From Winogradskyella algicola (GTDB taxonomy: Bacteria > Bacteroidota > Bacteroidia > Flavobacteriales > Flavobacteriaceae): DNA of 64,000 nt. The notes beneath the pieces are model-generated. The model saw only the letters and a list, made by a program, of their open reading frames with translations, was not told where the DNA came from and made no database searches. Shown here in pieces: positions 26,612 through 35,012 of the stretch (positions are counted from its first letter, which is position 1; each line of letters opens with the position of its first letter). Made by a program: the position numbers and the translations under genes. The stretch covers positions 280,608 through 344,607 of the forward strand of contig NZ_SZQF01000002.1 in the NCBI RefSeq assembly GCF_005869935.1, given 5' to 3'.

Positions 26612-27475
26612 ATGAGACAGCTCAAAATTACCAAGCAGGTTACTAACAGAGAAACCGCTTCATTAGACAAATACCTACAAGAAATTGGTAAAGTCGACTT
26701 AATTACAGCAGACGAGGAAGTAGAATTAGCACAGCGTATAAAAGCAGGAGATCAAGTTGCTTTAGAAAAATTAACTAAGGCCAACCTACGCTTTGTTGTA
26801 TCTGTAGCAAAACAATACCAAAACCAAGGTTTAACCTTACCAGACTTAATTAATGAAGGAAATTTAGGTCTTATTAAAGCCGCTCAGCGTTTTGATGAAA
26901 CACGTGGTTTTAAGTTTATATCTTATGCGGTATGGTGGATTCGTCAATCTATCTTACAAGCATTAGCAGAGCAATCTCGTATTGTGCGTTTACCGCTCAA
27001 TAAGATTGGTTCAATAAATAAAATTAATAAGACATTTGCATTCTTAGAACAAAGTCATGAGCGTCCACCATCTGCTGAAGAAATTGCTAAGGAATTAGAC
27101 ATGACTATTAACGATGTTAAAGAGTCTATGAAAAATTCTGGTCGCCATGTAAGCATGGATGCACCTTTGGTTGAAGGTGAAGATTCTAACCTTTACGATG
27201 TACTGCGTAGCGGCGAGTCTCCAAATCCTGATAAAGATTTATTACATGAATCTTTAAGAACTGAAATTGAGCGTGCGCTAGAAACTCTTACTCCACGAGA
27301 AGCTGATGTGATCCGATTGTATTTTGGACTTGGAAATCAACATCCGATGACTTTAGAAGAAATTGGAGAGACTTTTGATTTAACTCGTGAGCGTGTTAGA
27401 CAAATTAAAGAAAAAGCAATTCGCAGATTAAAACATACGTCTAGAAGTAAAATATTAAAAACTTATTTAGGTTAA
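26612..27475 (+). CDS. rpoD: Primary sigma factor RpoD (SigA)
   Basis: 287 residues: the short Bacteroidota form lacking region 1.1 and the non-conserved insert. Regions visible: 1.2 ([17 protein letters not shown]), 2.1-2.4 ([17 protein letters not shown] ... [20 protein letters not shown]), 3 ([11 protein letters not shown]...) and 4.2 ([28 protein letters not shown]). It directs RNA polymerase to the TTTG-N18-TAnnTTTG promoters seen across the window. A candidate small RNA with its own promoter lies just downstream. Confidence 0.97.
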   Translation: MRQLKITKQVTNRETASLDKYLQEIGKVDLITADEEVELAQRIKAGDQVALEKLTKANLRFVVSVAKQYQNQGLTLPDLINEGNLGLIKAAQRFDETRGFKFISYAVWWIRQSILQALAEQSRIVRLPLNKIGSINKINKTFAFLEQSHERPPSAEEIAKELDMTINDVKESMKNSGRHVSMDAPLVEGEDSNLYDVLRSGESPNPDKDLLHESLRTEIERALETLTPREADVIRLYFGLGNQHPMTLEEIGETFDLTRERVRQIKEKAIRRLKHTSRSKILKTYLG

Positions 27476-27551
27476 CTTCTGTTATAGAATACTTTAGATA
27501 ATATTATTTATAATAATTATAAAAGTATTTAGAGTTAAAATGATATAAAGG

Positions 27552-27581
27552 TTTGATTGGGCTTGGTTTTTTGTATATTTA
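27552..27581 (+). promoter_or_regulatory. Promoter of a candidate small RNA downstream of rpoD
   Basis: TTTG (27552-27555), 18 bases, TATATTTA (27574-27581), one mismatch from TAnnTTTG. The next reading frame (rpe) is 177 bases further and has its own -7-like box beyond a terminator, so this promoter most likely serves a short RNA. Confidence 0.55.
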
Positions 27582-27587
27582 AGCACC

Positions 27588-27680
27588 AACCTAATAAAGG
27601 TAACAACAGTTACAAAACATAACTGTTCGTTTTTTGATTGATGAAAGAACCCACGGCTGATTACCGTGGGTTCACTTTTT
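27588..27680 (+). ncRNA. Candidate ~93-nt small RNA with two hairpins
   Basis: It lies between a near-consensus promoter and a strong terminator, without an open frame. The first hairpin is AACAGTTA - CAAAACA - TAACTGTT (8 bp, perfect). A U-rich single-stranded stretch (CGTTTTTTGATTGATGAAA) follows. The terminator hairpin is GAACCCACGG - CTGATTA - CCGTGGGTTC with ACTTTTTAT behind it. Alternatively it is only the long 3' end of rpoD mRNA. The size would fit the 6S-Flavo class, but I cannot confirm that from memory. Confidence 0.5.
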
Positions 27681-27725
27681 ATAATATCTTATTAACTTCA
27701 AAGCTTAATAAACTTCAATTTTATA

Positions 27726-27733
27726 TAACTTTG
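27726..27733 (+). promoter_or_regulatory. Putative -7 element for rpe
   Basis: TAACTTTG matches TAnnTTTG, 25 bases before the rpe ATG; no clear -33 TTTG at N18. Confidence 0.45.
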
Positions 27734-27758
27734 CCCAAACTCTTAACAATCTAATTAA

Positions 27759-28421
27759 ATGACTAAAAAAATTATAGCACCTTCCATGTTAGCTGCTGAT
27801 TTCGGAAACTTACAACGCGATACCGAAATGGTTAACAATAGTGAAGCAGATTGGTTTCATATTGATGTAATGGATGGGCATTTTGTGCCAAATATTTCTT
27901 ACGGAATGCCAGTAATTGCAGCTATAAAAAAGCACGCTACCAAACCTTTAGATGTGCATTTAATGATTGAAAAACCTGAACGCTATATTGAAGAATTTGC
28001 TAGAGTAGGTGCAGATATCATTACTGTGCATTATGAATCTACAGTACATTTACATAGAACATTACGACAAATTAAAGATGCTGGATGCAAAGCAGGAGTT
28101 GTTCTTAACATTACTACTCCCATTAATGTTTTAGAGGATATTTTACCAGAATGTTATATGGTATTGCTAATGTCAATAAATCCTGGTTTTGGCGGTCAAA
28201 AATTTGAAGACGTTACCTACCAACGTATTAAAAAATTGCGTGCACTAATTGATAAACAAGGTTTAGACACGCGCATTGAAATTGATGGCGGTGTTACCGA
28301 TGAGAATATAAAGAAATTAGTCGAGGCTGGTGCAGACACTTTTGTTGCCGGAAGTCATGTTTTTAAAAGTGATAATCCTACAGCAACAATCAAAAGTTTA
28401 AAATCCATAGCCAACTCATAA
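27759..28421 (+). CDS. rpe: Ribulose-phosphate 3-epimerase
   Basis: A 220-residue TIM-barrel enzyme interconverting ribulose-5-phosphate and xylulose-5-phosphate in the pentose phosphate pathway. Signatures: IAPSMLAADFGNL (N-terminal strand), WFHIDVMDGHFVPNISYGMPV (metal-binding His and catalytic Asp), PLDVHLMIEKPERY, MSINPGFGGQKF and IEIDGGVTDENI (second catalytic Asp). Length is typical. Terminated by a hairpin shared with the convergent CBS gene. Confidence 0.97.
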   Translation: MTKKIIAPSMLAADFGNLQRDTEMVNNSEADWFHIDVMDGHFVPNISYGMPVIAAIKKHATKPLDVHLMIEKPERYIEEFARVGADIITVHYESTVHLHRTLRQIKDAGCKAGVVLNITTPINVLEDILPECYMVLLMSINPGFGGQKFEDVTYQRIKKLRALIDKQGLDTRIEIDGGVTDENIKKLVEAGADTFVAGSHVFKSDNPTATIKSLKSIANS

Positions 28422-28445
28422 AAAAGCGCCTTATAGGCGCTTTTC
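28419..28445. terminator. Bidirectional terminator between rpe and the CBS gene
   Basis: AAAAAAGCGCC - TTAT - AGGCGCTTTT; T-run on both strands, between convergent stops. Confidence 0.85.
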
Positions 28446-28447
28446 AT

Positions 28448-28867
28448 TTATAATTGCTTTAGGAGATAATTTATTAAATCTGTAGTAGTAACTATACCCA
28501 CAAGGTTTCCGTCGTCTACAACAGGTAAAGCATGAAACTCTTTTTCTGACAATATCTTAGCTACATCTTTTATAGTTGCAGTTGAAGGTACGGTAACCAC
28601 GTCTTTTACCATCACTTGGTCTATTGTAAACATATTATACACAAGAGTATCAACTTCTTCTTCATTGTCATAGACAGCATCAGCAAAACTTATGCGTAAC
28701 AAATCTGAATAGCTAAGCATCCCTATAATAACTTCTCCGTTAACAACAGGTATATGTCTTATTTTATGTCTTTTAAAAAGTAGTTCGGCAGTTTCTAAAT
28801 CATCATCTCTATTAAGAGCAATGATGTTTTTACTCATTATTTCGGAAATTGGTGGTATATATCTCAT
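28448..28867 (-). CDS. Two-CBS-domain protein
   Basis: 139 residues forming a Bateman pair: the first CBS motif is about residues 7-65 (ISEIMSKNIIALNRDDDLETA ... IIGMLSYSDLLR) and the second about 82-139 (IDQVMVKDVVTVPSTATIKDV ... LVGIVTTTDLINYLL). Such stand-alone pairs bind adenine nucleotides and act as energy or signal sensors. No effector domain or partner gene is adjacent, so its target is unknown. Confidence 0.9.
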   Translation of the reverse strand: MRYIPPISEIMSKNIIALNRDDDLETAELLFKRHKIRHIPVVNGEVIIGMLSYSDLLRISFADAVYDNEEEVDTLVYNMFTIDQVMVKDVVTVPSTATIKDVAKILSEKEFHALPVVDDGNLVGIVTTTDLINYLLKQL

Positions 28868-28976
28868 GACTATTAGTTTTATAATTCACTATTAAAAGTA
28901 ATCCATAAAACCGAGAGAAATCATGATAAATATCATGTAAGAAACTGAATCCAAACCAGTAGTTACATCCTATGTG

Positions 28977-31307
28977 TTATTTAACACTACCATAACCATA
29001 GTTGTAGCCATAGTTATAGCCATAGCCTTGAGACTTACTCGCTCCTACGCTATTAATAACATATGCCACATTCTTTAACTTACCACTCTCTGATAATTCT
29101 TTTGAGAATTTTAATAAGTTTTTCTCGGTATAGTTAGCCCTTGTAAGGTAAATAGTCGCATCTGCAAATTGAGAAATTAGCATGGTATCAGTTACCAATA
29201 TTGTTGGCGCTGTATCAACGACAACATAGTCATATTCTTCTCTTGCTTCTTCAATTAATTTTTTAAAGCGTCCATTTGTAAGCAAATGTGCTGGATTAGG
29301 CGGAATACTTCCTGAAAGAATAATATGGTGATTAGGATGCTTATCAAAACCACTTATTAGAGCATCTTTCCAATCGTAATCTACGTCATGAAGATAGTTA
29401 GATAAACCTGCCTTTTGTTTATCCTCACTAATATGCGAATGTATCTGAGGATTTCTAAGGTCAGCACCAATGACCAACACTTTTTTATTGATACTAGATA
29501 AAGCGAGAGACAAATTAAGGCTAACATAGGTCTTTCCTTCACCTTTTATTGTCGATGTACAGTAAATAACTCTCCCTCGATCTTGTTCTATAGGTAGTAT
29601 AAAATCTACATTAGAGCTTAATATTCTGAAAGCCTCTGCTAGTGGTGAACGGTCATTGGGATCCTTAAAAATAATATTTTTCTTTTTTCTTAAATCTGGT
29701 ATCTCACCTATCACAGGGATCTTTGAAGTTACCTCAATAATATCGTCTTTACTATGTAGTTTTGTATCTAACATAAAAATGAGGTATAATATTCCAAAAG
29801 GTATTAATAAGCCAGCTAAAAGGGCACCTGCATAGACTATAGTTGGTTTTGGCGATATTGGTTTTATACTAGAAAGTGCTCTCTCGACCTCTTTTATAGA
29901 TGGTTCAGTTATCGCTAAATTTATAGCAGCCTCTTCTCGTTTTTGAAGTAATAATAGATATAAACTTTCCTTTATTTTCTGTTGACGATCAATAGCCTTA
30001 AACAATCTTTCTTGCTCTGGTATTTGAGACACTCTTCCAGTCAATCTTCTATTCTTATTTTTTAATTGATTTAGAGAGGCACTTACTTGAGCTGAATATG
30101 CCTTTAAAGACCGATCTATATTTGACTTTAAATTTTGAACTTCAGTAATAGCTAGTTGCACCATTGGATTATTTTCACCACCACTACTAATTAACTTATC
30201 CCTATTTATTACTGCAGTATTGTATTCTGAAATAAGCGCATTAATACTTACGTTTTCTATACCAATATTTGCTGGCAATAGGTCTGATTTGGAGTCAGTA
30301 ATCAGTGAATTGACCAACAAATTTGAAAGTTCTAATTGGTTTTCTAGCGCAAACACTTCTTCTTCGGATTTTGTTCGTTGTTGAAGTCCTAGCTCTGCAT
30401 CGGTTTGAATGTCTACTATATTATTATCTTGCTTAAACCCTTGTCTATTAATTTCTATGGAGTCTAACTCCTTTGCCAAAAATTTAAATCTTGCATCTAT
30501 AAAATCTATAGTACGTTCAGATACTAACTGCCTATCTTTAATACCATCATTATCAAAAACCTTCATTAAAGTATTTAGGATTTTTTCTGACAACTCTTTA
30601 CTTTCACCTTTAATTGAAAGTTTTAATATGTCACTTTGGTCTCCAATAGCTTCAACAACGATTTTAGTTTTTAAGGACAGTGTAGCTTCTTTTACTGTTC
30701 TGTAAACAATATTATATGTATTCTCAACTATATCAGTTAACGGTATCTGATCGTTTAACTTTAAATTAAATGGTAATTTATGATTCTGTGTATATGTTGA
30801 ATGTCCTTTAAAATTAAAGACTTTTTCTGTATCTAAATTGGTTATTTGAAATCCTTTATCAGTTATTGATACCTTATAGGACATAGGTGCTGATATACTA
30901 TCTGGCAGGATGACTTGAGCATAATCTAGTGGCAGTGATTCTATTTGCTTGGTTTGGATTGTACCCTCTTCATAAAAAACAGTATTTAGGTTTAACTCCC
31001 TAACTACCTTCTCCATAATAAGAAATGAGCCTATAATTTCAATTTCATTCTCAAGGTTTATATTAGATCTCTTAAAAACAAATGCGGAGGTAGGTAACTC
31101 TAGACCTTCAGATTCATCTAAAACTTTTATTTTAGAATAGGTTTCGAAAATACGTGGTGCGTATCGCAAGTAGATATACGCGCTTAACATTGAAACAACA
31201 ACTGCAATTACGAACCACGGCCAATAGCTTAAATATTGCCTTACAATTTGCTTAACATCAATTTTATCCTCTTCCCCCAAAAAACTATTATTAAATTGAT
31301 TATCCAT
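28977..31307 (-). CDS. wzc: Wzc-like polysaccharide co-polymerase / BY-kinase
   Basis: 776 residues, inner membrane. An N-terminal Wzz-type domain has its first membrane helix at about 29-48 (WPWFVIAVVVSMLSAYIYL). A long periplasmic coiled region follows (to ~490), then a second helix (TIVYAGALLAGLLIPFGILYL) and a cytoplasmic bacterial tyrosine kinase. Kinase motifs: Walker A STIKGEGKT (about 585-593), Walker A' VLVIGADLRNPQ (about 610-621) and Walker B YDYVVVDTAP (about 692-701). The tail is a tyrosine cluster (seven Tyr in YGYNYGYNYGYG) for autophosphorylation. It controls polymer length and export with Wza, encoded 3 bases upstream. It is the last gene of the minus-strand locus; no cognate phosphatase gene is adjacent. 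Confidence 0.93.
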   Translation of the reverse strand: MDNQFNNSFLGEEDKIDVKQIVRQYLSYWPWFVIAVVVSMLSAYIYLRYAPRIFETYSKIKVLDESEGLELPTSAFVFKRSNINLENEIEIIGSFLIMEKVVRELNLNTVFYEEGTIQTKQIESLPLDYAQVILPDSISAPMSYKVSITDKGFQITNLDTEKVFNFKGHSTYTQNHKLPFNLKLNDQIPLTDIVENTYNIVYRTVKEATLSLKTKIVVEAIGDQSDILKLSIKGESKELSEKILNTLMKVFDNDGIKDRQLVSERTIDFIDARFKFLAKELDSIEINRQGFKQDNNIVDIQTDAELGLQQRTKSEEEVFALENQLELSNLLVNSLITDSKSDLLPANIGIENVSINALISEYNTAVINRDKLISSGGENNPMVQLAITEVQNLKSNIDRSLKAYSAQVSASLNQLKNKNRRLTGRVSQIPEQERLFKAIDRQQKIKESLYLLLLQKREEAAINLAITEPSIKEVERALSSIKPISPKPTIVYAGALLAGLLIPFGILYLIFMLDTKLHSKDDIIEVTSKIPVIGEIPDLRKKKNIIFKDPNDRSPLAEAFRILSSNVDFILPIEQDRGRVIYCTSTIKGEGKTYVSLNLSLALSSINKKVLVIGADLRNPQIHSHISEDKQKAGLSNYLHDVDYDWKDALISGFDKHPNHHIILSGSIPPNPAHLLTNGRFKKLIEEAREEYDYVVVDTAPTILVTDTMLISQFADATIYLTRANYTEKNLLKFSKELSESGKLKNVAYVINSVGASKSQGYGYNYGYNYGYGSVK

Positions 31308-31310
31308 ACT

Positions 31311-32072
31311 TTATCTTGTAAGTAAAATTGTAACACTAAGCGCTAATGATGCAATGGTTAATATAGTGCCCACATTACCAACAAAACCAGCACTTTTAAC
31401 CTTAGGGTTATTAGGGTTTACAACAATATTGTCATTTGGCTTTATAAAATAGAACTCACTATTCATAAATGAAGTTGAAGTTAGGTCTATATGAGATATT
31501 TTACGCACACCGTCAACTTCCCGAGTTATAAGAATATCATCACGTTTACCATTAATAGTTAGATCACCAGCATAACCTAAGGCTTGTAATATCGTAATAT
31601 TTTGTTCTGTAAAACTATACGTGCCAGGCTTATTAACTTCGCCTAAAATAGTAACTTTAGCATTGATGAGTCTTACGTTAACTGTTGGGTTGGTAAGATG
31701 GCCACCTGAGGTTAACCGATCTTTAATGTCCTCTTCCAATGCTTTAGTTGTTTTATTTGCTGTCGAAATTTCACCTAAAACCGGAAACTTAATTGTATTA
31801 TCTATAGATACTAAATAGCCATCTAATTGAAGTACTTGTAAGTTTTGAGGCTGCGCACCCAAGACTCTAGATTTATTGTATGGTACTGCTGCTTCTGGTA
31901 TTGTACTTTCTACCGTTATTTTTAAAATATCATTTGGCTGAATATTCGCAGACTTATAGTTTACTGTGCTATTATCTTGCTGTAGGGCATCTTGCATATA
32001 CAATATTTCTTTTTTTGAAGCACAAGAGCTCAAAACAACCAAAATAAGTAAACTTAATATTCTTTTTTTCAT
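31311..32072 (-). CDS. wza: Wza-like polysaccharide export lipoprotein
   Basis: 253 residues with lipobox LVVLSSC (cysteine 17). A Poly_export domain (about 40-135; PNDILKITVESTIPEAA...) and an SLBB-type region (about 138-190; VTILGEVNKPGTYSFTEQNITILQALGYAGD, split here as VTILGEVNKPGTYSF / TEQNITILQALGYAGD) follow. A hydrophobic C-terminal helix (VGTILTIASLALSVTILL) replaces the longer end of E. coli Wza (379 residues), as usual in Bacteroidota. It forms the outer-membrane export channel for the polymer, adjacent to Wzc. Confidence 0.9.
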   Translation of the reverse strand: MKKRILSLLILVVLSSCASKKEILYMQDALQQDNSTVNYKSANIQPNDILKITVESTIPEAAVPYNKSRVLGAQPQNLQVLQLDGYLVSIDNTIKFPVLGEISTANKTTKALEEDIKDRLTSGGHLTNPTVNVRLINAKVTILGEVNKPGTYSFTEQNITILQALGYAGDLTINGKRDDILITREVDGVRKISHIDLTSTSFMNSEFYFIKPNDNIVVNPNNPKVKSAGFVGNVGTILTIASLALSVTILLTR

Positions 32073-32166
32073 TAAAACTAATAATTACAAGTATAGCAAA
32101 TATAACCGCATTTCAAGGATTGACAAAAGCTATAGTAACATAATAAGATCTTAGTACGGACTTAAC

Positions 32167-33258
32167 TCAATTAACCGTTATTTTTCTTATTAGAAATGGC
32201 AGCGTATAAAGGGCAGAACCATAAAGTAATAAAAATATGATTTGAGTATTGAGGTTGAGGTGAAGTAAATTAAAAGCTATACCTATTATAATAACGTTAA
32301 TACTGCTAATTAAAACCGTTGTCATTAAATGGCTGTAACCACTTCTTATGAATCTGTGATGAATGTGATTTTTATCGGCTTTAAAAGGACTTGTTTTGTG
32401 AATTACGATTCTTATAAAGAATATTCTTAAAGTATCAATAAGTGGGTAAAATAATAATGCAAACGCTAAAGCTGGTGATGCCTTATAATATGCTGAGCTA
32501 CTATCTAATTGTGCCATATTAATAAAGCTAATAGTAAAGAAGGCCAGTAAAAATCCAACAATCATTGAACCAGTGTCACCCATAAAAAGCTTACTCTTTT
32601 TTGAAAAATTTAGTCTTAGGAATGCAAGCAAACAACCACATAGGGCAATAGCAATCGTTGCTAAACTCAACTCATTAGAATTTACAAAAAAGTACACAAA
32701 AATACCGCTAACACTTAATGCAATAGTACCTGCCAACCCATCCACGCCGTCAATCAAATTGTATGCATTAATAATAAGAACATAAACAAAGAGGGTAAAT
32801 CCTACTGATATCCAATATGGCAACACATCGATATCTAAAATTTTTGAAAATCCAATTATCCTAGTATCTGTAAACACAATGAGCAAACCAGCCGCAAGTA
32901 ATTGTCCCATAAACTTCTTCCTTGCAGAGAGTACGGTTAAATCATCCTTTAGCCCTAAAAAGAATAGAATCGTAAGACCGCCCATAACCAATAGCAAAAC
33001 CTTGGTATTTAAAAAGGCTCCTACAATTGTCATTACGACAATGAGCCCTACAAAAATACCAATACCACCAAGGGTTGGTGTTTTATCAGAATGCACACTT
33101 CTACTATCTGGTTCATCCATTAAGTGTTTCTCTTTGGCTACATATAGTATGGTAGGGAATGTCTGAAAAGCGATTAAGAAAGCCAATACAAAAGCTGCTA
33201 TTAACCAAATGGTTATATTATTTTCAGGGGAAAAATTCTTGAGTAATGTTTCAATCAT
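32167..33258 (-). CDS. WecA/MraY-family undecaprenyl-phosphate sugar-1-phosphate transferase
   Basis: 363 residues from MIETLLKNF; a 14-residue upstream extension lacks family features. Multi-helix membrane enzyme that starts repeat-unit synthesis by moving a HexNAc-1-phosphate (GlcNAc or a modified HexNAc) onto undecaprenyl phosphate. Motifs: GLKDDLTVLSARKKFMGQLL (Asp-Asp), NLIDGVDGLAGT, KSKLFMGDTGSM, and HIHHRFIRSGYSH, the WecA/WbpL-type loop-5 motif rather than the MraY one. With WecB and TagA nearby, GlcNAc is the likely first sugar. Confidence 0.9.
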   Translation of the reverse strand: MIETLLKNFSPENNITIWLIAAFVLAFLIAFQTFPTILYVAKEKHLMDEPDSRSVHSDKTPTLGGIGIFVGLIVVMTIVGAFLNTKVLLLVMGGLTILFFLGLKDDLTVLSARKKFMGQLLAAGLLIVFTDTRIIGFSKILDIDVLPYWISVGFTLFVYVLIINAYNLIDGVDGLAGTIALSVSGIFVYFFVNSNELSLATIAIALCGCLLAFLRLNFSKKSKLFMGDTGSMIVGFLLAFFTISFINMAQLDSSSAYYKASPALAFALLFYPLIDTLRIFFIRIVIHKTSPFKADKNHIHHRFIRSGYSHLMTTVLISSINVIIIGIAFNLLHLNLNTQIIFLLLYGSALYTLPFLIRKITVN

Positions 33259-33343
33259 ATGGTTGATTTTAAAACATCTTAGGGGATTAGAAATATACAA
33301 CTTTCTAAACGAAGTATAAGATGTTTAGACAAATATCTACAAA

Positions 33344-34441
33344 TTATTTCTTAGCAAAATTTAGGATATGCGCTACTATTCTTTCAGCGGTTTTACCATC
33401 CCATAGCGGAATTGTTTTGTAATCTTTCCATTCTCCATTAAAAAGTTTTTCTAAGTAAGGTTTAATAGCCTGCGGATTAGTTCCTACCAACTCATTAGTC
33501 CCTAAGGTTATGGTTTCTGGTCGCTCTGTGTTATCTCGAAGCGTCATACAAGGCACGTTCATTACTGAGGTTTCTTCTGTAATACCACCTGAATCTGTAA
33601 TGACTGCTTTAGCGTTTTCTACTAAGTAATTAAATTCTAAATAGCTTAAAGGTGCCACCATATGCAATCTAGGATGTGACACTTTTAAACGCTCCAGGAT
33701 TTTAGCAGTTCTTGGATGCACAGGAAAAATTAATGGCAAGTCTTTAGTATTGCCAACAATCTCTTCTATCATAGCCTTTAACTGACCCTCTTCATCGACA
33801 TTTGCTGGACGATGCAGCGTCATTACGATATACGATTTTGGCTTGAGACCTAATTGACCATAGACCTCTGGTGCTTTAAAGTTTGGTCTATGCTTTAAAA
33901 GTGTATCTATCATGGTATTACCCACGTAAAATATCTGGTTGTCTTCTGCACCACTTTTAAGCAAGTTTTGGTTCGCCAATTCTGATGTTGTAAAGTAATA
34001 ATTGGTAATACTATCGGTAACTAATCTATTAATCTCTTCTGGCATTGTCCAGTCATCAGAGCGAATACCTGCCTCTACATGGGCTACCTTAGTATGCAGT
34101 TTTTGCGCTACTAAAGCACAAGCCATTGTTGATGTTACATCACCAACCACCAAAACCAAATCTGCAGGATTTGTCATTAATTCCTTTTCAAAACTTACTA
34201 GAATCGCTGCTGTTTGCTCAGCTTGTGTGCCTCCACTGCACTCTAAGTTAATATGTGGTTCTGGAATGCTGAGTTGCTCAAAAAAACTACCAGACATGTT
34301 TTTATCGTAATGTTGACCCGTATGCACTAATCTATACTCTAAAGCTTCACCTTTTTGTTTAGCATTTTCAATGGCATGGATTATTGGTGCTATTTTCATA
34401 AAGTTAGGTCTTGCACCTGCTATTATTGTGATCTTGTACAT
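33344..34441 (-). CDS. wecB: UDP-N-acetylglucosamine 2-epimerase (non-hydrolysing)
   Basis: 365 residues. It converts UDP-GlcNAc to UDP-ManNAc. Motifs: IAGARPNFMKIAPI (N-terminal), LVHTGQHYDKNMSGSFF, VVGDVTSTMACALVAQKL, HVEAGIRSDDWTMPEEINR, HRPANVDEE and ITDSGGITEETSVMNVPCMTLR. Full family length. No UDP-ManNAc dehydrogenase (wecC) is present in the window, so ManNAc itself is probably the sugar used, consistent with a TagA-type transferase in the same locus. Confidence 0.95.
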   Translation of the reverse strand: MYKITIIAGARPNFMKIAPIIHAIENAKQKGEALEYRLVHTGQHYDKNMSGSFFEQLSIPEPHINLECSGGTQAEQTAAILVSFEKELMTNPADLVLVVGDVTSTMACALVAQKLHTKVAHVEAGIRSDDWTMPEEINRLVTDSITNYYFTTSELANQNLLKSGAEDNQIFYVGNTMIDTLLKHRPNFKAPEVYGQLGLKPKSYIVMTLHRPANVDEEGQLKAMIEEIVGNTKDLPLIFPVHPRTAKILERLKVSHPRLHMVAPLSYLEFNYLVENAKAVITDSGGITEETSVMNVPCMTLRDNTERPETITLGTNELVGTNPQAIKPYLEKLFNGEWKDYKTIPLWDGKTAERIVAHILNFAKK

Positions 34442-35008
34442 GAGAGCTTTGGGTTGATTGGTTTTATTATAGTTATAGTGCTAATACTACAAATTTATAG
34501 TTTTTTAGCAATTCCTTTACCATGAACAACAGTCTTTAAATTCAAACTTTTAGGATTTGTAGGAAAAAACTACCGTTGACCCGAATATGACCCGAATTAG
34601 ACCCGAATTAGACCCGGTGAAGACCCGAAGGAGCTCCTAATGACGCATTGCTATCTAATATTCTAAAATTTAATAGCAACTTAATGTACCAACTCCTGTT
34701 CTTTTTTATAAAATTCGTCATTGGGATTGGGCCTTTTGATTGACATGATAAAAATTTTCCTGCCTGTTAGCTATCATTTCTTTAGTATTACAATTTAGCA
34801 ACCAAAAACCTTCTCGATACATTTTATTCTCATACTTCGAATAAAACACTCGAACTGACGTAATGCGTGTGTTTTCTTTTTATGATATGCTTCTTGATAA
34901 TCTTGGTGTTAGCTATCGGAAGGCCTATCTAGCTACAGACATGCTCGACGTGACGCCAACACGATACCTTTTGTTTAAAATGCTAAATAACTATTATTGT
35001 TTGGGTTC
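34442..35008. other. 567-base gap inside the polysaccharide locus
   Basis: The only long break in the locus, between tagA-like and wecB. It contains a five-copy 11-bp repeat (34578-34632) and a stretch resembling decayed flavobacterial intergenic repeat DNA (TTCTCGATAC at 34823-34832 and TCGAACTGAC at 34851-34860). A 49-codon plus-strand frame (34863-35012) is also present. No standard gene is visible. It splits the locus into a sugar-assembly part and an initiation/export part, and may be where the two were joined. Confidence 0.55.
34578..34632. repeat. Five-copy 11-bp direct repeat
   Basis: Consecutive units GACCCGAATAT, GACCCGAATTA, GACCCGAATTA, GACCCGGTGAA, GACCCGAAGGA. The invariant core GACCCG recurs every 11 bases, about one helical turn, so all cores face the same side of the DNA. 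It lies about 140 bases upstream of wecB (minus strand). Confidence 0.8.
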
Positions 35009-35012
35009 TTAA
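34863..35012 (+). CDS. Doubtful 49-residue reading frame
   Basis: ATG to TAA encodes 49 residues (MRVFSFYDMLLDNLGVSYRK...), the only plus-strand frame within the 19-kb minus-strand locus. Its codons (CGG, AAG, GCC, CTC, GTG, ACG) are richer in G and C at the third position than those of its neighbours. Its 3' end overlaps the tagA-like stop by 4 bases. No family recognised; it may be a remnant of transferred DNA or not coding at all. Confidence 0.2.
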   Translation: MRVFSFYDMLLDNLGVSYRKAYLATDMLDVTPTRYLLFKMLNNYYCLGS

